From: Pseudomonadota bacterium
GTDB taxonomy: Bacteria; Pseudomonadota; Alphaproteobacteria; Micropepsales; Micropepsaceae
Length of the DNA stretch: 64,000 nt
Direction: 5' to 3'
Assembly (NCBI GenBank): GCA_016201105.1
Contig: JACQDN010000049.1
Location: 1-64,000 of the forward strand
Shown: positions 25,019-33,861 of the stretch, piece by piece
Position numbering within the stretch: position 1 is the stretch's first letter
Layout of the letters: each line of letters starts with the position of its first letter
Notes under the pieces: model-generated
The model's database searches: none
Told to the model about the DNA's origin: nothing
What the model saw: only the letters and a program-made list of their open reading frames with translations
Translations under genes and position numbers: made by a program

Positions 25019-25810
25019 TCAGTGCGCGTCTTTCCACACCCGGCGGTAGGAGAGATAGAGCAGCCCCGACAGCGCCAGCAGGAAGATCATCACGTCGAAG
25101 CCTAGATGCTTGCGCTCCTCCATCTTGGGCTCAGAGGTCCAAGACAGGAATGTGGCGACGTCGTGCGCTTCCTGGTCGACGGTTGCCTTGGTGCCGTCGT
25201 TGAAGGTGACCTGATTGTCGGTCAGCGGCGGCGGCATGGCGATCTGCCGCCCCGGGAAATACGGGTTGTAGTACATGCCCGTCTGCATCTTCACGTCAGC
25301 CGGCGGCTTCTGGCCGAATCCGGTCAGGATCGAATAGACGTAATGCGCCCCACCGGCGCGCTCCTTCACGATCAGCGATAGATCGGGCGGCAGCGCGCCG
25401 TTGTTGGCCGCGCGCGCTGCGTTCTCGTTGGCGAACGGCCCCGGGAAATAATCGCTGGGCGTGCCGGCGCGCTTCAGGCGATTGCCTTTGGCGTCGAAGA
25501 TATCGCCCTGTTCATTGGGATCGGCGTCGATCTGATAGCCCGCGGCGATCGCCTTCATTTCGGCTTCGCTGAATTCGGGACCGCCGGATTCGTCGAGCGT
25601 GTGGAATGCAACGCGGTTGAGACTGTGACAGGCCGAGCAGACTTCCTTGTAAACTTGAAAGCCGCGCTGCAGCGCGGCGCGGTCGTAATGGCCGAAGGGG
25701 CCTTCGAAAGAGAAACTGACGTCCTTCGGCGGAAGGTTGGTGTCGTCGGCGAGCGCGGCCGTCGACACCATCGCGGCGAAAGCCAGACCGAGCGGGAGAG
25801 CAATGCGCAT
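25019..25810 (-). CDS. petC: Cytochrome c1
   Basis: Heme-bearing subunit of the cytochrome bc1 complex, passing electrons from the Rieske centre to cytochrome c. The 263-residue precursor has a signal peptide ending near ALA-D (residue 21), the heme motif CSACH at 58-62, a candidate axial Met in QIAMPPPL and a C-terminal anchor helix (FLLALSGLLYLSYRRVW). The ATG 12 codons into the longer open frame gives a proper signal peptide. It is the last gene of petABC. Confidence 0.94.
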   Translation of the reverse strand: MRIALPLGLAFAAMVSTAALADDTNLPPKDVSFSFEGPFGHYDRAALQRGFQVYKEVCSACHSLNRVAFHTLDESGGPEFSEAEMKAIAAGYQIDADPNEQGDIFDAKGNRLKRAGTPSDYFPGPFANENAARAANNGALPPDLSLIVKERAGGAHYVYSILTGFGQKPPADVKMQTGMYYNPYFPGRQIAMPPPLTDNQVTFNDGTKATVDQEAHDVATFLSWTSEPKMEERKHLGFDVMIFLLALSGLLYLSYRRVWKDAH

Positions 25811-25820
25811 GGTTGTCTCC

Positions 25821-27101
25821 TTACTCGGCCGGCATCGGCTGAGCATTGCCGAGCACGGATTTTGCGATGCTGTCGGGCAAGGCTTTGGGCTTCTCGAACA
25901 ATCCCACCAAAGGCAGGAGCACCCAGAAAAAGCCGAAATAGTAGGCGGTGGCGAAGCGTGCCACCCAAACGAGCGGCAAGTCTATGCCGGCGAGATTCCA
26001 CGCGGCATCCACGCTCTGCGAACCGAGATAACCCAGCAGAATGCAGTCCACGACGAAGAACCAAAAGAAGAACTTCATCTGCGGACGGAAGCGGCAAGAG
26101 CGCACTTTGGAAGTGTCCAGCCACGGCACGAAGAAGAGCGTCACGATGGCGCCAGCCAGTACCAGCACGCCGAGCAACTTCTGCGGGACCGAGCGCAACA
26201 TGGCGTAGAACGGCAGCAGATACCATTCCGGAACGATATCCGGCGGCGTCACGACCGGATTGGCGGGAATGTAGTTGTCGGGATTGCCGGTGAGATCGGG
26301 ATTGTAAAACACCACCGCCATATAAAGCACAACGAACAGCGCCACGTAGAAGGCGTCCTTCGCCGTGTAGTAGGGGTGGAACGGCAAGGTGTCCTGCGGC
26401 CCCTTCACGTCGATTCCGAGCGGATTGTTGTTGCCCGGCACATGAAGTGCCCAAATGTGCAACCCGACAACAGCGGCAATCGCGAACGGCAAGAGGTAGT
26501 GCAGCGAGAAGAAGCGGTTGAGAGTTGCGTCGCCCACCGCGAAGCCACCCCACAGCCAAGTCGCTATCGCCGTCCCCACATGCGGCACAATTTGGTCGAG
26601 CGAGCTGAAGAGATTGGTAATGACGGTGGCGGCCCAGAACGACATCTGGCCCCACACCAGCACGTAGCCGAGGAATGCCGTTGCCATCATCAGCACATAG
26701 ATGACGACGCCCAGGATCCACAGCACTTCGCGCGGCGCCTTGTAGGAACCGTAATAGAGGCCGCGGAACATGTGGACGTAGACAGCGAGGAAAAAGAACG
26801 AGGCACCGTTGGCGTGCATGTAGCGCAGCAGCCAGCCGTAATTCACGTCTCGCATAATGCTTTCGACGGAATCGAAGGCGAGATTCTCGTTCGGCACATA
26901 GTGCATCGCCAACACGATGCCGGTGACGATCTGGATGCCGAGGAAGACGGTGAGGATGGCGCCGAACGCGTACCAGAAATTCAGATTCCTGGGCGTTGGG
27001 AACGTCAGCATCGTGTCGTTCGCGAAGCGGATGATCGGCAAGCGCGCGTCGAGCCAGCGTGAGAACGCGGTCTTGGGAACGTAGGTGGATGGACCTGACA
27101 T
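25821..27101 (-). CDS. petB: Cytochrome b of the bc1 complex
   Basis: Integral membrane subunit of 426 residues with eight or nine helices carrying both b hemes. Recognisable parts are [51 protein letters not shown] and the Qo-site motif [12 protein letters not shown]. The length suits alphaproteobacterial PetB, including the C-terminal extension. It lies 11 bases after petA and 10 before petC. Confidence 0.96.
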   Translation of the reverse strand: MSGPSTYVPKTAFSRWLDARLPIIRFANDTMLTFPTPRNLNFWYAFGAILTVFLGIQIVTGIVLAMHYVPNENLAFDSVESIMRDVNYGWLLRYMHANGASFFFLAVYVHMFRGLYYGSYKAPREVLWILGVVIYVLMMATAFLGYVLVWGQMSFWAATVITNLFSSLDQIVPHVGTAIATWLWGGFAVGDATLNRFFSLHYLLPFAIAAVVGLHIWALHVPGNNNPLGIDVKGPQDTLPFHPYYTAKDAFYVALFVVLYMAVVFYNPDLTGNPDNYIPANPVVTPPDIVPEWYLLPFYAMLRSVPQKLLGVLVLAGAIVTLFFVPWLDTSKVRSCRFRPQMKFFFWFFVVDCILLGYLGSQSVDAAWNLAGIDLPLVWVARFATAYYFGFFWVLLPLVGLFEKPKALPDSIAKSVLGNAQPMPAE

Positions 27102-27112
27102 CTATCGCTCCC

Positions 27113-27682
27113 TCAACCGACTTTAAGACGCGTAGCGGACAAGAAACTGTACGGCGGCACGGCGAGGTTCTCCGGCGCGGGTCCTTTGCGGATGCGCCCG
27201 GCGGTGTCGTATTGCGAGCCGTGACAGTGGCAAAGCCAGCCGCCGTATTCGCCTTGCGGCACTTGCGGAGTGCTCACGGTCGGCGTGCAGCCCAGATGCG
27301 TGCAGACGCCGACAAGCACGAGCCATTCGGGCTTGGTGCTGCGGTTCCTGTCCGTCGCCGGAGCGTCCTCGGCGAGATTCGCGTTGCGCGCGAGCGGATC
27401 CTTCAAATCCGACAGCGCCACGCCGTTGGCTTCGGCGATTTCCTTCGGCGTGCGGCGGCGCACGAAGAGCGGATGGCCGCGCCATTTGAAGGTGACAGAT
27501 TGGCCCGGCTGGATCGACGCAATGTCGACTTCGATGGAGGCCAGGGCGAGAACCGCAGAGGACGGATTCATCTGATCGATGAACGGCCAAGCTGCGAGCG
27601 CGCCGCCGACGGCTGCCGCCGCCCCCGTCGCGATATAGATAAAGTCGCGCCGCGTGGGTTCGGCTGCTGTCGTCGTGGCCAC
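27113..27682 (-). CDS. petA: Rieske iron-sulfur subunit of the bc1 complex
   Basis: The 189-residue protein has a Tat-like N-terminal anchor (TRRDFIYIATGAAAAVGG) and the two [2Fe-2S] ligand boxes CTHLGC and CHCHGS. The start is the GTG giving MATTTAAEPTRRDF, chosen because AAGGTG lies six bases upstream and because the longer frame adds basic residues foreign to the family. It is the first gene of petABC; the promoter should lie in 27683-27871, where I could not single one out. Confidence 0.94.
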   Translation of the reverse strand: MATTTAAEPTRRDFIYIATGAAAAVGGALAAWPFIDQMNPSSAVLALASIEVDIASIQPGQSVTFKWRGHPLFVRRRTPKEIAEANGVALSDLKDPLARNANLAEDAPATDRNRSTKPEWLVLVGVCTHLGCTPTVSTPQVPQGEYGGWLCHCHGSQYDTAGRIRKGPAPENLAVPPYSFLSATRLKVG

Positions 27683-27871
27683 AGGTTCACCTTCTGAGAT
27701 CAGGTGCTTCCGAGATTGAGGGAGGACTGAAGCGCGCCGTCCCCGGATTCCAACGCGCTGTCGAATTCGCGCCGTAAAATAGAGAGTCGATTTTGGAGGG
27801 TCTTGCGGCACGATGACGCAGAAAATCCTAGATTCTCCCGGGCCTTGCGCGCCTGAGTGTCTAGCGTTCGG

Positions 27872-28288
27872 TCAGCATTCAAGTGCGCTCAAATGCCCTT
27901 CTTTCGCATAGTCCAGAAGCGCACGATCGCGCGTCATCACCGTGAGTCCGTACTCGCGCGCTGTGGCCGCGATGATGCGGTCAACTGGATCGCGATTGAG
28001 CCTCCCCGGCAAAAAACAAGATGCGATCAGCACTTGTGGCGGAAGCTCCGTCAATTGGATGCCATGAGTCTCGGTCAACTTGTGAAACCAGCGATCGGGG
28101 GACAGAGTGGACCTGAAGCTTTTACGCGTGGCCAGCGATCCAATTTCCCAAGCCGATATCGGCGAAATGAAAGTCGGAATCTGCAAGTCGGAGGCGCGAT
28201 CCATCGCTTCGACCGCCTCCCTCGACATTCGCGCGTTGTCGAAAATCCAAATCGCGGCGCATGTATCAAGCAACAAAGGCGCGTTCAT
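27872..28288 (-). CDS. PIN-domain toxin (VapC-like ribonuclease)
   Basis: 138-residue PIN protein. The acidic metal-binding residues are all present: D8 in LLLDTCAA, E48 in ISAWEIGSL, D100/D103 in NRDPVDRIIAATA and D121 in TRDRALL. VapC toxins cleave tRNA or rRNA when freed from the antitoxin. Its start overlaps the stop of the upstream antitoxin-like gene by four bases, the usual toxin-antitoxin order. Confidence 0.85.
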   Translation of the reverse strand: MNAPLLLDTCAAIWIFDNARMSREAVEAMDRASDLQIPTFISPISAWEIGSLATRKSFRSTLSPDRWFHKLTETHGIQLTELPPQVLIASCFLPGRLNRDPVDRIIAATAREYGLTVMTRDRALLDYAKEGHLSALEC

Positions 28289-28743
28289 TTGCCCAGCAGA
28301 CGGTCGAATTTAGCAACCATCTCTTGCTCAATTTCCGCCCACTCTTCCGCCGGCATCGCTGGTTGAGTCAGATCGTATCCTGGCTCTATAGTGAATGTGC
28401 CTTTCATTGCTCCAAACGCGGGATGGCGGCGGGATTCTTTGGCTTGGTCAGGTGGCTGATATCTGCGCTCCACTTCGGACATACCACTCACCTTTTTTTT
28501 CCTGCGCTGGAATACGAGCTTCTTTGCTTTCGGATTGACTTGCTCTGTCTCGAATCCCGATGAGAGCCATGCTTGCGCCTGGACATGGCTCTTGCCTTCA
28601 TCATTCGCCCACCATGCGGGATGCTTATAAGCGGAAGCCGGCAGTTTGCTTCCAAGCACCCTTTCAATTTCCGCGAAAGTCATCGGCACCTGAACGGTGG
28701 TCTGAGTTTTCAAGAATTCTGACAACGGGTCGTATTTTGACAT
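28285..28743 (-). CDS. DUF7662-containing antitoxin-like protein
   Basis: 152 residues. The N-terminal half (YDPLSEFLKTQ, VPMTFAEIERVLGSKLPASA, HPAWWAN) matches the small DUF7662 domain as I recall it, found alone or fused to restriction- and toxin-associated proteins. The C-terminal half is charged and ends with AEEWAEIEQEMVAKFDRLL, a helix that could occupy the toxin. It is not a normal AbrB, RHH or Phd antitoxin, so its role is inferred from position: it precedes and overlaps the PIN gene and has a promoter with an embedded palindrome. Confidence 0.65.
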   Translation of the reverse strand: MSKYDPLSEFLKTQTTVQVPMTFAEIERVLGSKLPASAYKHPAWWANDEGKSHVQAQAWLSSGFETEQVNPKAKKLVFQRRKKKVSGMSEVERRYQPPDQAKESRRHPAFGAMKGTFTIEPGYDLTQPAMPAEEWAEIEQEMVAKFDRLLGK

Positions 28744-28772
28744 CGTATGCAGTCCAAGTTACTGTGGAAAAG

Positions 28773-28801
28773 TATATACTATCCTATGAATAGTAAGTCA
28801 A
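28773..28801 (-). promoter_or_regulatory. Sigma-70-type promoter with operator palindrome for the antitoxin-toxin pair
   Basis: On the minus strand TTGACT (28796-28801) and TATATA (28773-28778) are exactly 17 bases apart, close to the sigma-70 consensus. Between and overlapping them TACTAT and ATAGTA form a perfect 6-base inverted repeat with a 7-base spacer (28777-28795). A repressor bound there would block the promoter, as expected for an autoregulated toxin-antitoxin operon. The site ends two bases from the trmL start codon. Confidence 0.7.
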
Positions 28802-28802
28802 G

Positions 28803-29261
28803 ATGCGCCTCGCCCTCTTCGAGCCTGACATTCCCCAGAACGCCGGCGCGCTGATCCGGCTCTGCGCCTGCTTGAATGTGACGCTCGACATCGTCGAGCC
28901 CTGCGGCTTTCTCTTCACCGACAGGCACCTGAAGCGCGCCGGCATGGATTATCTGGAGCAGGCGGAGATCGTGCGGTATGCCACGTGGAATGCCTTTCAG
29001 GACGCCTGCAAAAAGCTGGAGAGACGGCTCGTTCTCTTGACGTCGAAAGCCAGCCTTCCCTACACCGATTTCGCGTTCGCGCAGGGGGACACCATCCTAC
29101 TCGGCCGCGAAAGCGCCGGCGTTCCGGATTTCGTCCATGAGGCGGCCAATGCCCGTTTGCGGATTCCTTTGAGAAAGGGATTGCGTTCGATCAATGTGGC
29201 GCAGGCCGGTGCCATGGCCTTGGGGGAAGCCTTGCGACAGACAGACGGATTTCCCGCGTGA
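28803..29261 (+). CDS. trmL: tRNA (cytidine(34)-2'-O)-methyltransferase
   Basis: SPOUT-class methyltransferase of 152 residues that modifies the wobble base of some leucine tRNAs. Motifs: [19 protein letters not shown] at the start, [11 protein letters not shown] in the middle and the knot region [20 protein letters not shown]. It overlaps hemF by four bases (GTGA). The toxin-antitoxin promoter on the other strand abuts its start codon. Confidence 0.94.
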   Translation: MRLALFEPDIPQNAGALIRLCACLNVTLDIVEPCGFLFTDRHLKRAGMDYLEQAEIVRYATWNAFQDACKKLERRLVLLTSKASLPYTDFAFAQGDTILLGRESAGVPDFVHEAANARLRIPLRKGLRSINVAQAGAMALGEALRQTDGFPA

Positions 29262-30139
29262 GCGAGGCGCAGATCGAAGCGCAAAAGTCGCGCGCCCGCG
29301 CCTGGTTCGAAGAACTTCGCGATTCGATCTGCGCCGAATTCGAGAAGATCGAAGACGACTATGCAGGGCCCTTGGCGGAGCCCCCCGCCGGACGTTTCGC
29401 GCGCAAAGCCTGGTCGCGTCCGAGCGAGGACGGCGGAGATACTCATGAAGACTCTGGCGGCGGCGTGATGAGCATCATGCACGGCCGCGTTTTCGAGAAA
29501 GTGGGTGTCAACGTCTCCACCGTCTACGGCAAATTCAGTCCAGAATTCGCAAAACAGATTCAGGGCGCGGAGAGCAATCCGCGCTTTTGGGCCAGCGGCA
29601 TCTCGATGGTCGCTCACATGCAAAGCCCGCACGTGCCAGCCGTGCACATGAACACCCGTCATATCGTGACCACAAAGAACTGGTTCGGCGGCGGCGCCGA
29701 CCTCACGCCGATGTTTCCCAACGACGAAGACACCAGGGATTTTCACGCGGCCCTCGAAAAGGCCTGTGCGGCTCACGGCGCGGACTACTACCCCCGCTTC
29801 AAGAAATGGTGCGACGAATACTTTTATTTGCCGCACCGCAGCGAAGCCCGGGGGGCCGGCGGGATATTCTATGACCACCTGAACACGGGAAATTGGGAGG
29901 CCGATTTCGCATTTACCCGCGCGGTGGGACTGGCATTCCTCAAGGTCTATCCCCAGATCGTAAGGCGAAGGATGGGGCGATCCTGGACGCCGGCCGAGCG
30001 CGAGCATCAACTCGTCCGCCGGGGACGGTATGTGGAGTTCAATCTGCTTTACGACCGTGGAACCCAGTTCGGCCTGAAAACCGGGGGCAATGTGGACGCC
30101 ATTCTGATGTCCCTGCCGCCGCAAGCGCGCTGGCCGTAG
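29258..30139 (+). CDS. hemF: Oxygen-dependent coproporphyrinogen III oxidase
   Basis: Aerobic heme synthesis enzyme, 293 residues. Conserved segments include [47 protein letters not shown] and the end SLPPQARW. The start is a GTG overlapping the trmL stop. It supplies heme for the bc1 complex encoded nearby, among others. Full length. Confidence 0.96.
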   Translation: MSEAQIEAQKSRARAWFEELRDSICAEFEKIEDDYAGPLAEPPAGRFARKAWSRPSEDGGDTHEDSGGGVMSIMHGRVFEKVGVNVSTVYGKFSPEFAKQIQGAESNPRFWASGISMVAHMQSPHVPAVHMNTRHIVTTKNWFGGGADLTPMFPNDEDTRDFHAALEKACAAHGADYYPRFKKWCDEYFYLPHRSEARGAGGIFYDHLNTGNWEADFAFTRAVGLAFLKVYPQIVRRRMGRSWTPAEREHQLVRRGRYVEFNLLYDRGTQFGLKTGGNVDAILMSLPPQARWP

Positions 30140-30154
30140 AGGCCGAGGCTGACC

Positions 30155-30790
30155 GTGGGACACGCTGCCTTTGTCGCGCTTTTGCAGGTCATCCTGATCG
30201 ACATCGTGCTGGCAGGCGACAACGCCGTCGTCATCGGCATGGCGGCGGCCCGCGTGCCGGCCGAGAAGCGCCGCAAGGTCATTGTCTGGGGGCTCGCTGC
30301 CGCGGTCGTGCTGCGCGTGGCGCTCGCAACTATGACCGCCACAGTGCTCGAAGTCATTGGGCTGATGTTCGCCGGCGGCATTCTGCTTTTGTGGGTCTGC
30401 TGGCGGCTTTATCGCGACATCACGCAGTCGCGCGAAGAGGCCGAAGGCGCCAAGGCTATCTCGGAGAATGCGCTGCCCGGCAGCAGCCTTTCCGTTCCGA
30501 TGAAGATGGAGACAAATACCCGCCGGGCGATTGTCCAAATCGTCATCGCCGATCTTTCGATGTCGCTCGACAATGTACTCGCGGTTGCGGGCGCTGCGAC
30601 CTATCACGTCTGGGTGCTGGCGATCGGACTGCTGCTGTCCATCGCGCTGATGGGACTTGCCGCGTCCATGATCGCCAATTTGCTGCAGCGCTATCCCTGG
30701 ATCAGCTATGCCGGCCTCATCATCGTGCTCTATGTCGCCGTGCGCATGATCTATGACGGGGGCATGGAAATCTTCCATGCCGCAGCTTAG
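30155..30790 (+). CDS. TerC-family integral membrane protein (YjbE-like)
   Basis: 211 residues, GTG start, about seven membrane helices. The two repeats each carry a helix with acidic residues: VILIDIVLAGDNAVVIGMA and IADLSMSLDNVLAVAG. TerC proteins are linked to tellurite resistance and to metal (Mn) export, and YjbE-type members are of uncertain role. The stop codon shares bases with the stop of the convergent phosphatase gene. Confidence 0.88.
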   Translation: MGHAAFVALLQVILIDIVLAGDNAVVIGMAAARVPAEKRRKVIVWGLAAAVVLRVALATMTATVLEVIGLMFAGGILLLWVCWRLYRDITQSREEAEGAKAISENALPGSSLSVPMKMETNTRRAIVQIVIADLSMSLDNVLAVAGAATYHVWVLAIGLLLSIALMGLAASMIANLLQRYPWISYAGLIIVLYVAVRMIYDGGMEIFHAAA

Positions 30791-31635
30791 GAAATCTTGA
30801 GCAGCACTGCCGTCGCATCGTCGCTCTTTTTAAAGCGCGGAAACTTTGTTCCGTCCGGATCGGTCTCTTCGATGGCGCGCGCTTCTTCGCCCAGCGCTTT
30901 CAAGCCTTTCTCCTTTGCCGCGCTTAATAGCGTATCGGCCGTGTAGCGTCCGTAGTCGCTGGCGAGCGCGAGGAACCCGTCGCTTGCGAGCAAAACGAGC
31001 GTTCCTGGCTGCGCCTTGGTATGCGCCTTCGCGACATGAGCAGCCGCGCTCGCATCCGGCGAAAACGCCCAGCCGCCCTTTTCGCTGTTGACCGTGTTGC
31101 GTGCCGCACGCAAGGCCGCGAGATATTCGGGACGATTCACCCCGGCTGCAGGCGTCAATCCTTTGGCTTGCGCGAGCTTCGCCACGCGTTGAGATTCTTT
31201 CGCGCGCTTGGCAAAGGCTTCGCCAATCACCTCTGCCATTTGGTTGGGACGCTTCACCAGCGCCGCACAATCGCCATACCAGAGAGCGTCGAATCCGCCT
31301 TTCGCGTCCACCACGAGCATCATCGAAGCAAGCGGCGTTTCGTATTTTTCCAGCGGAGGGCGGCGGCGCAATGCCTTGAAAGACTTTTCCGCATCTTCCA
31401 GCGCGAACCGCACCGCGTCGTTGGCGTTGCTGCCGTCGCTAAGATGCGCCATCAGCCGGCGCGCGCCGAACTGCGCGATCCAGGCCGCGTCGCTCTGACC
31501 GGGCATCAACAGGTCGCCCAAGCCGGTCGCGCCGTCGAGCACCACCGCGGCGCGGTCGATCGCGCCGAACGCGTCGTCATTGGGTTTTTCAGGATTGCCG
31601 GGAAGCGAAATCGAATCGAGAAGTTCGAAGGTCAT
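30787..31635 (-). CDS. PP2C-type protein phosphatase-like protein
   Basis: 282 residues with the Asp motifs of the PPM/PP2C fold: EKPNDDAFG near the start, VLDGATGLGD, LLASDGFLALASDY and KKSDDATAVLLKIS at the end. These would hold the two metals of a Ser/Thr phosphatase. It lacks other domains and is cytoplasmic by eye. No kinase gene is adjacent, so the target is unknown. Confidence 0.78.
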   Translation of the reverse strand: MTFELLDSISLPGNPEKPNDDAFGAIDRAAVVLDGATGLGDLLMPGQSDAAWIAQFGARRLMAHLSDGSNANDAVRFALEDAEKSFKALRRRPPLEKYETPLASMMLVVDAKGGFDALWYGDCAALVKRPNQMAEVIGEAFAKRAKESQRVAKLAQAKGLTPAAGVNRPEYLAALRAARNTVNSEKGGWAFSPDASAAAHVAKAHTKAQPGTLVLLASDGFLALASDYGRYTADTLLSAAKEKGLKALGEEARAIEETDPDGTKFPRFKKSDDATAVLLKIS

Positions 31636-31700
31636 CTGGGTCTTGCGCGCTAGCCGGTGTCACGCTGCCCGCATCGCGCGTGGCTTGCAAGTGAGAGAGG

Positions 31701-32246
31701 CTAGCTGACCCAGGATCCGTCGCGAGGTACATAGACGCTCGCCGTCACGATGTGATCGACGCGGTCGTCGCTGGGCCCGAACGGAAGATAGACGGACTCG
31801 TGATAAACGAAACGCACGTCGGGAAAATCGCGGCCCATCAGGCCTCGAAACGCAAGCGGGCGCTTCTTGATGCGCACGTTGTCGTAAGCGGCCTTGAGCG
31901 CCGCCCCAAAGGCAGGGGATGCCGCGATAAGATCGCTCATCTTCTTGCCCTGGAAGCTCGCCTCATAAGCCTCGACATGGGCATCGCCGATGATACGGAA
32001 TTCATAGTCGCGCCCTTCATCGAGTGCGTAAACGATGGAGATGTTGCGCAAGAAACGCCCGATGGATTTCGGCGTCAATTCGGTGCGCGCCGGAAACGGC
32101 CTCTCCCGGCGCATCCGATTCCAGTTTTCCGTCAGCGAAATCAGCGGCGCATTTTCGAGTTCATCCAGGGCGATACGTCCGCCGGAGGAAACCTTCGGCA
32201 GGACGGCGACGCCATCCTTCCAGGTAATGGAGGAACGGTTGAACAT
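31701..32246 (-). CDS. PAS-domain protein (PAS_5 type)
   Basis: 181 residues. The central part (WNRMRRERPFPARTELTP, IVYALDEGRDYEFRIIGD, VYLPFGPSDDRVDHIVTAS) follows the PAS_5 family, common in multiple copies in alphaproteobacteria as single-domain proteins without an output module. It is probably a cytoplasmic sensor or adaptor of unknown signal. It stands alone between the phosphatase and cca operons. Confidence 0.78.
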   Translation of the reverse strand: MFNRSSITWKDGVAVLPKVSSGGRIALDELENAPLISLTENWNRMRRERPFPARTELTPKSIGRFLRNISIVYALDEGRDYEFRIIGDAHVEAYEASFQGKKMSDLIAASPAFGAALKAAYDNVRIKKRPLAFRGLMGRDFPDVRFVYHESVYLPFGPSDDRVDHIVTASVYVPRDGSWVS

Positions 32247-32365
32247 GAGCCCGCAACGATAGCCTTCGCAGCAAGCCTAGCCGCCAGATGCTTAATATTG
32301 TGATTTCGTGTAACGTCCGTTCCGCGAAGAAGAAGAAAAAGAGCAACTGCAGGTGGTAGTGCCGC

Positions 32366-33607
32366 CTAGTAAGCGGTCGCTTGCACCACGGCTTTGAGCC
32401 GCTCCGCCAGCGAAAACTCGTCGTCGGTGAAGTCGCTGTCGATCCACCAGTCCTCGACTTCATCCAATATGCGCCCGACCAGCGGGCCTTCCGGCACGCC
32501 CGCTTGCATCACTTTGCGGCCCGTCAACGGAAAGACCGGCCGTTCCCAGGCATCGGCCATCGCCAGCATCGCGCGCCATTGAATGTAGTTCGATGCCTTG
32601 GAGTCCTCGGCCCAGCGCAGGAACGTGCGGTCCTTGAAGCGCGCAGTGCCCAAACGATAGAGCAGTTTTCGCACCTCGCGGATGGAAAGATAAGACACGA
32701 CCCGCTCCGTCGCCGTCGAAAGATCGATCAACCGTTCACGATCGGCATTGGAGAGTTTCAAGCGGTCGGCCACCACGCGCACCGTCACAACGTCGCCCGG
32801 CAGAAGTGCGGCGAGCCGCAACACAGCGTCGGGCGTGAAGAAGTTTCCAGCATCGATGGCCACCAGCCGTTCCAGGCGCACGATGTTCAAATCACCCGGT
32901 AGGATCTCGCCCAAGATTCCCGACGCCGCCATGCTGCGCAAAACCGGTACCGGGCTTTCCGCTTCCAGCAGCCGCAGCAGTTCTTTTTGGATGCGTTCGC
33001 CGGAAAGCTGGGCAAGGCCGGATTTCTCCGCGGCTGCCGCGCGCAGGCCCGTAGAATCGAGATCGCCCTTGCCGTACCAGGCATGAAAACGGAACAGCCT
33101 GAGGATTCGCAAATAGTCTTCGCGGATGCGCGTTGCGGGATCGCCGACAAAACGCACGCGCCCCGCTTTCAAGTCTTTGACCCCGCCGACGCTGTCGGAG
33201 ATTTCGCCGTCGGCATCGGCATAGAGCGCGTTCATGGTGAAGTCGCGGCGCTGCGCGTCTTCGGCCCAGTCTTTGGTGAAAGCAACCGTCGCCCGCCTTC
33301 CGTCAGTAGAAACGTCGCGCCGCAAGGTGGTGACTTCAAATGGCTTGCCGTTGGAGATCGCGGTGACAGTGCCGTGTTCGATGCCGGTCGGAACCACGCC
33401 GAGACCGGCGGCTTGCAAACGTTTCGTCACGTCATCGGGTGTCAAAGGCGTGGCGATATCGATGTCGGAGATTTCGCGCCCGAGCAAGGCATTGCGCACC
33501 ACACCGCCCACGAAGCGCGCTTCGCCGCCGTCCTTCATCAATGCGTCGAGGACCGCGCGCGTTTCAGGCGCGCGCATCCAGGAATGCATTTTGGGATCGA
33601 GCTTCAT
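32366..33607 (-). CDS. cca: CCA tRNA nucleotidyltransferase / poly(A) polymerase family
   Basis: 413 residues. The nucleotidyltransferase core has RFVGGVVRNALLGREISDID, giving the GG motif and the DxD metal site, and a second motif at RRDFTMNALYAD. RNA-binding helices follow (REDYLRILRLFRFHAWYG). It adds or repairs the tRNA 3' CCA end. It is the last of four genes whose ends overlap by four bases each: DUF1285, Nudix, DUF6111, cca. Confidence 0.94.
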   Translation of the reverse strand: MKLDPKMHSWMRAPETRAVLDALMKDGGEARFVGGVVRNALLGREISDIDIATPLTPDDVTKRLQAAGLGVVPTGIEHGTVTAISNGKPFEVTTLRRDVSTDGRRATVAFTKDWAEDAQRRDFTMNALYADADGEISDSVGGVKDLKAGRVRFVGDPATRIREDYLRILRLFRFHAWYGKGDLDSTGLRAAAAEKSGLAQLSGERIQKELLRLLEAESPVPVLRSMAASGILGEILPGDLNIVRLERLVAIDAGNFFTPDAVLRLAALLPGDVVTVRVVADRLKLSNADRERLIDLSTATERVVSYLSIREVRKLLYRLGTARFKDRTFLRWAEDSKASNYIQWRAMLAMADAWERPVFPLTGRKVMQAGVPEGPLVGRILDEVEDWWIDSDFTDDEFSLAERLKAVVQATAY

Positions 33608-33861
33608 GGGGTCTTCTTCGGCTCCGTATGGCCGGGCACGAGCTTTCCGTTTTCGACGTGCGGCGGCACGTATCTCTCGTCCGGCGCGCTGCCTTCGGTC
33701 AATCCCACATAGACGAAGCTGCCGGCCACAAGGACAAGTCCGGCGATGAAAAGCCCGAGCCAGGGCCTCGGATTGGCCTGCCGCGCGATGGCACGATAAA
33801 TCTCGTAGAGCGCGAACGGCACGAGAAAAACGAGCACGCGCACGAGAATGATGCGGATCAT
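33604..33861 (-). CDS. DUF6111 small membrane protein
   Basis: 85 residues with two membrane helices (IILVRVLVFLVPFALYEIY and PWLGLFIAGLVLVAGSFVYV) and a polar C-terminal tail with PPHVENGKLVPGH. This is the DUF6111 family, found almost always between the Nudix and cca genes in alphaproteobacteria. Function unknown. Confidence 0.85.
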   Translation of the reverse strand: MIRIILVRVLVFLVPFALYEIYRAIARQANPRPWLGLFIAGLVLVAGSFVYVGLTEGSAPDERYVPPHVENGKLVPGHTEPKKTP

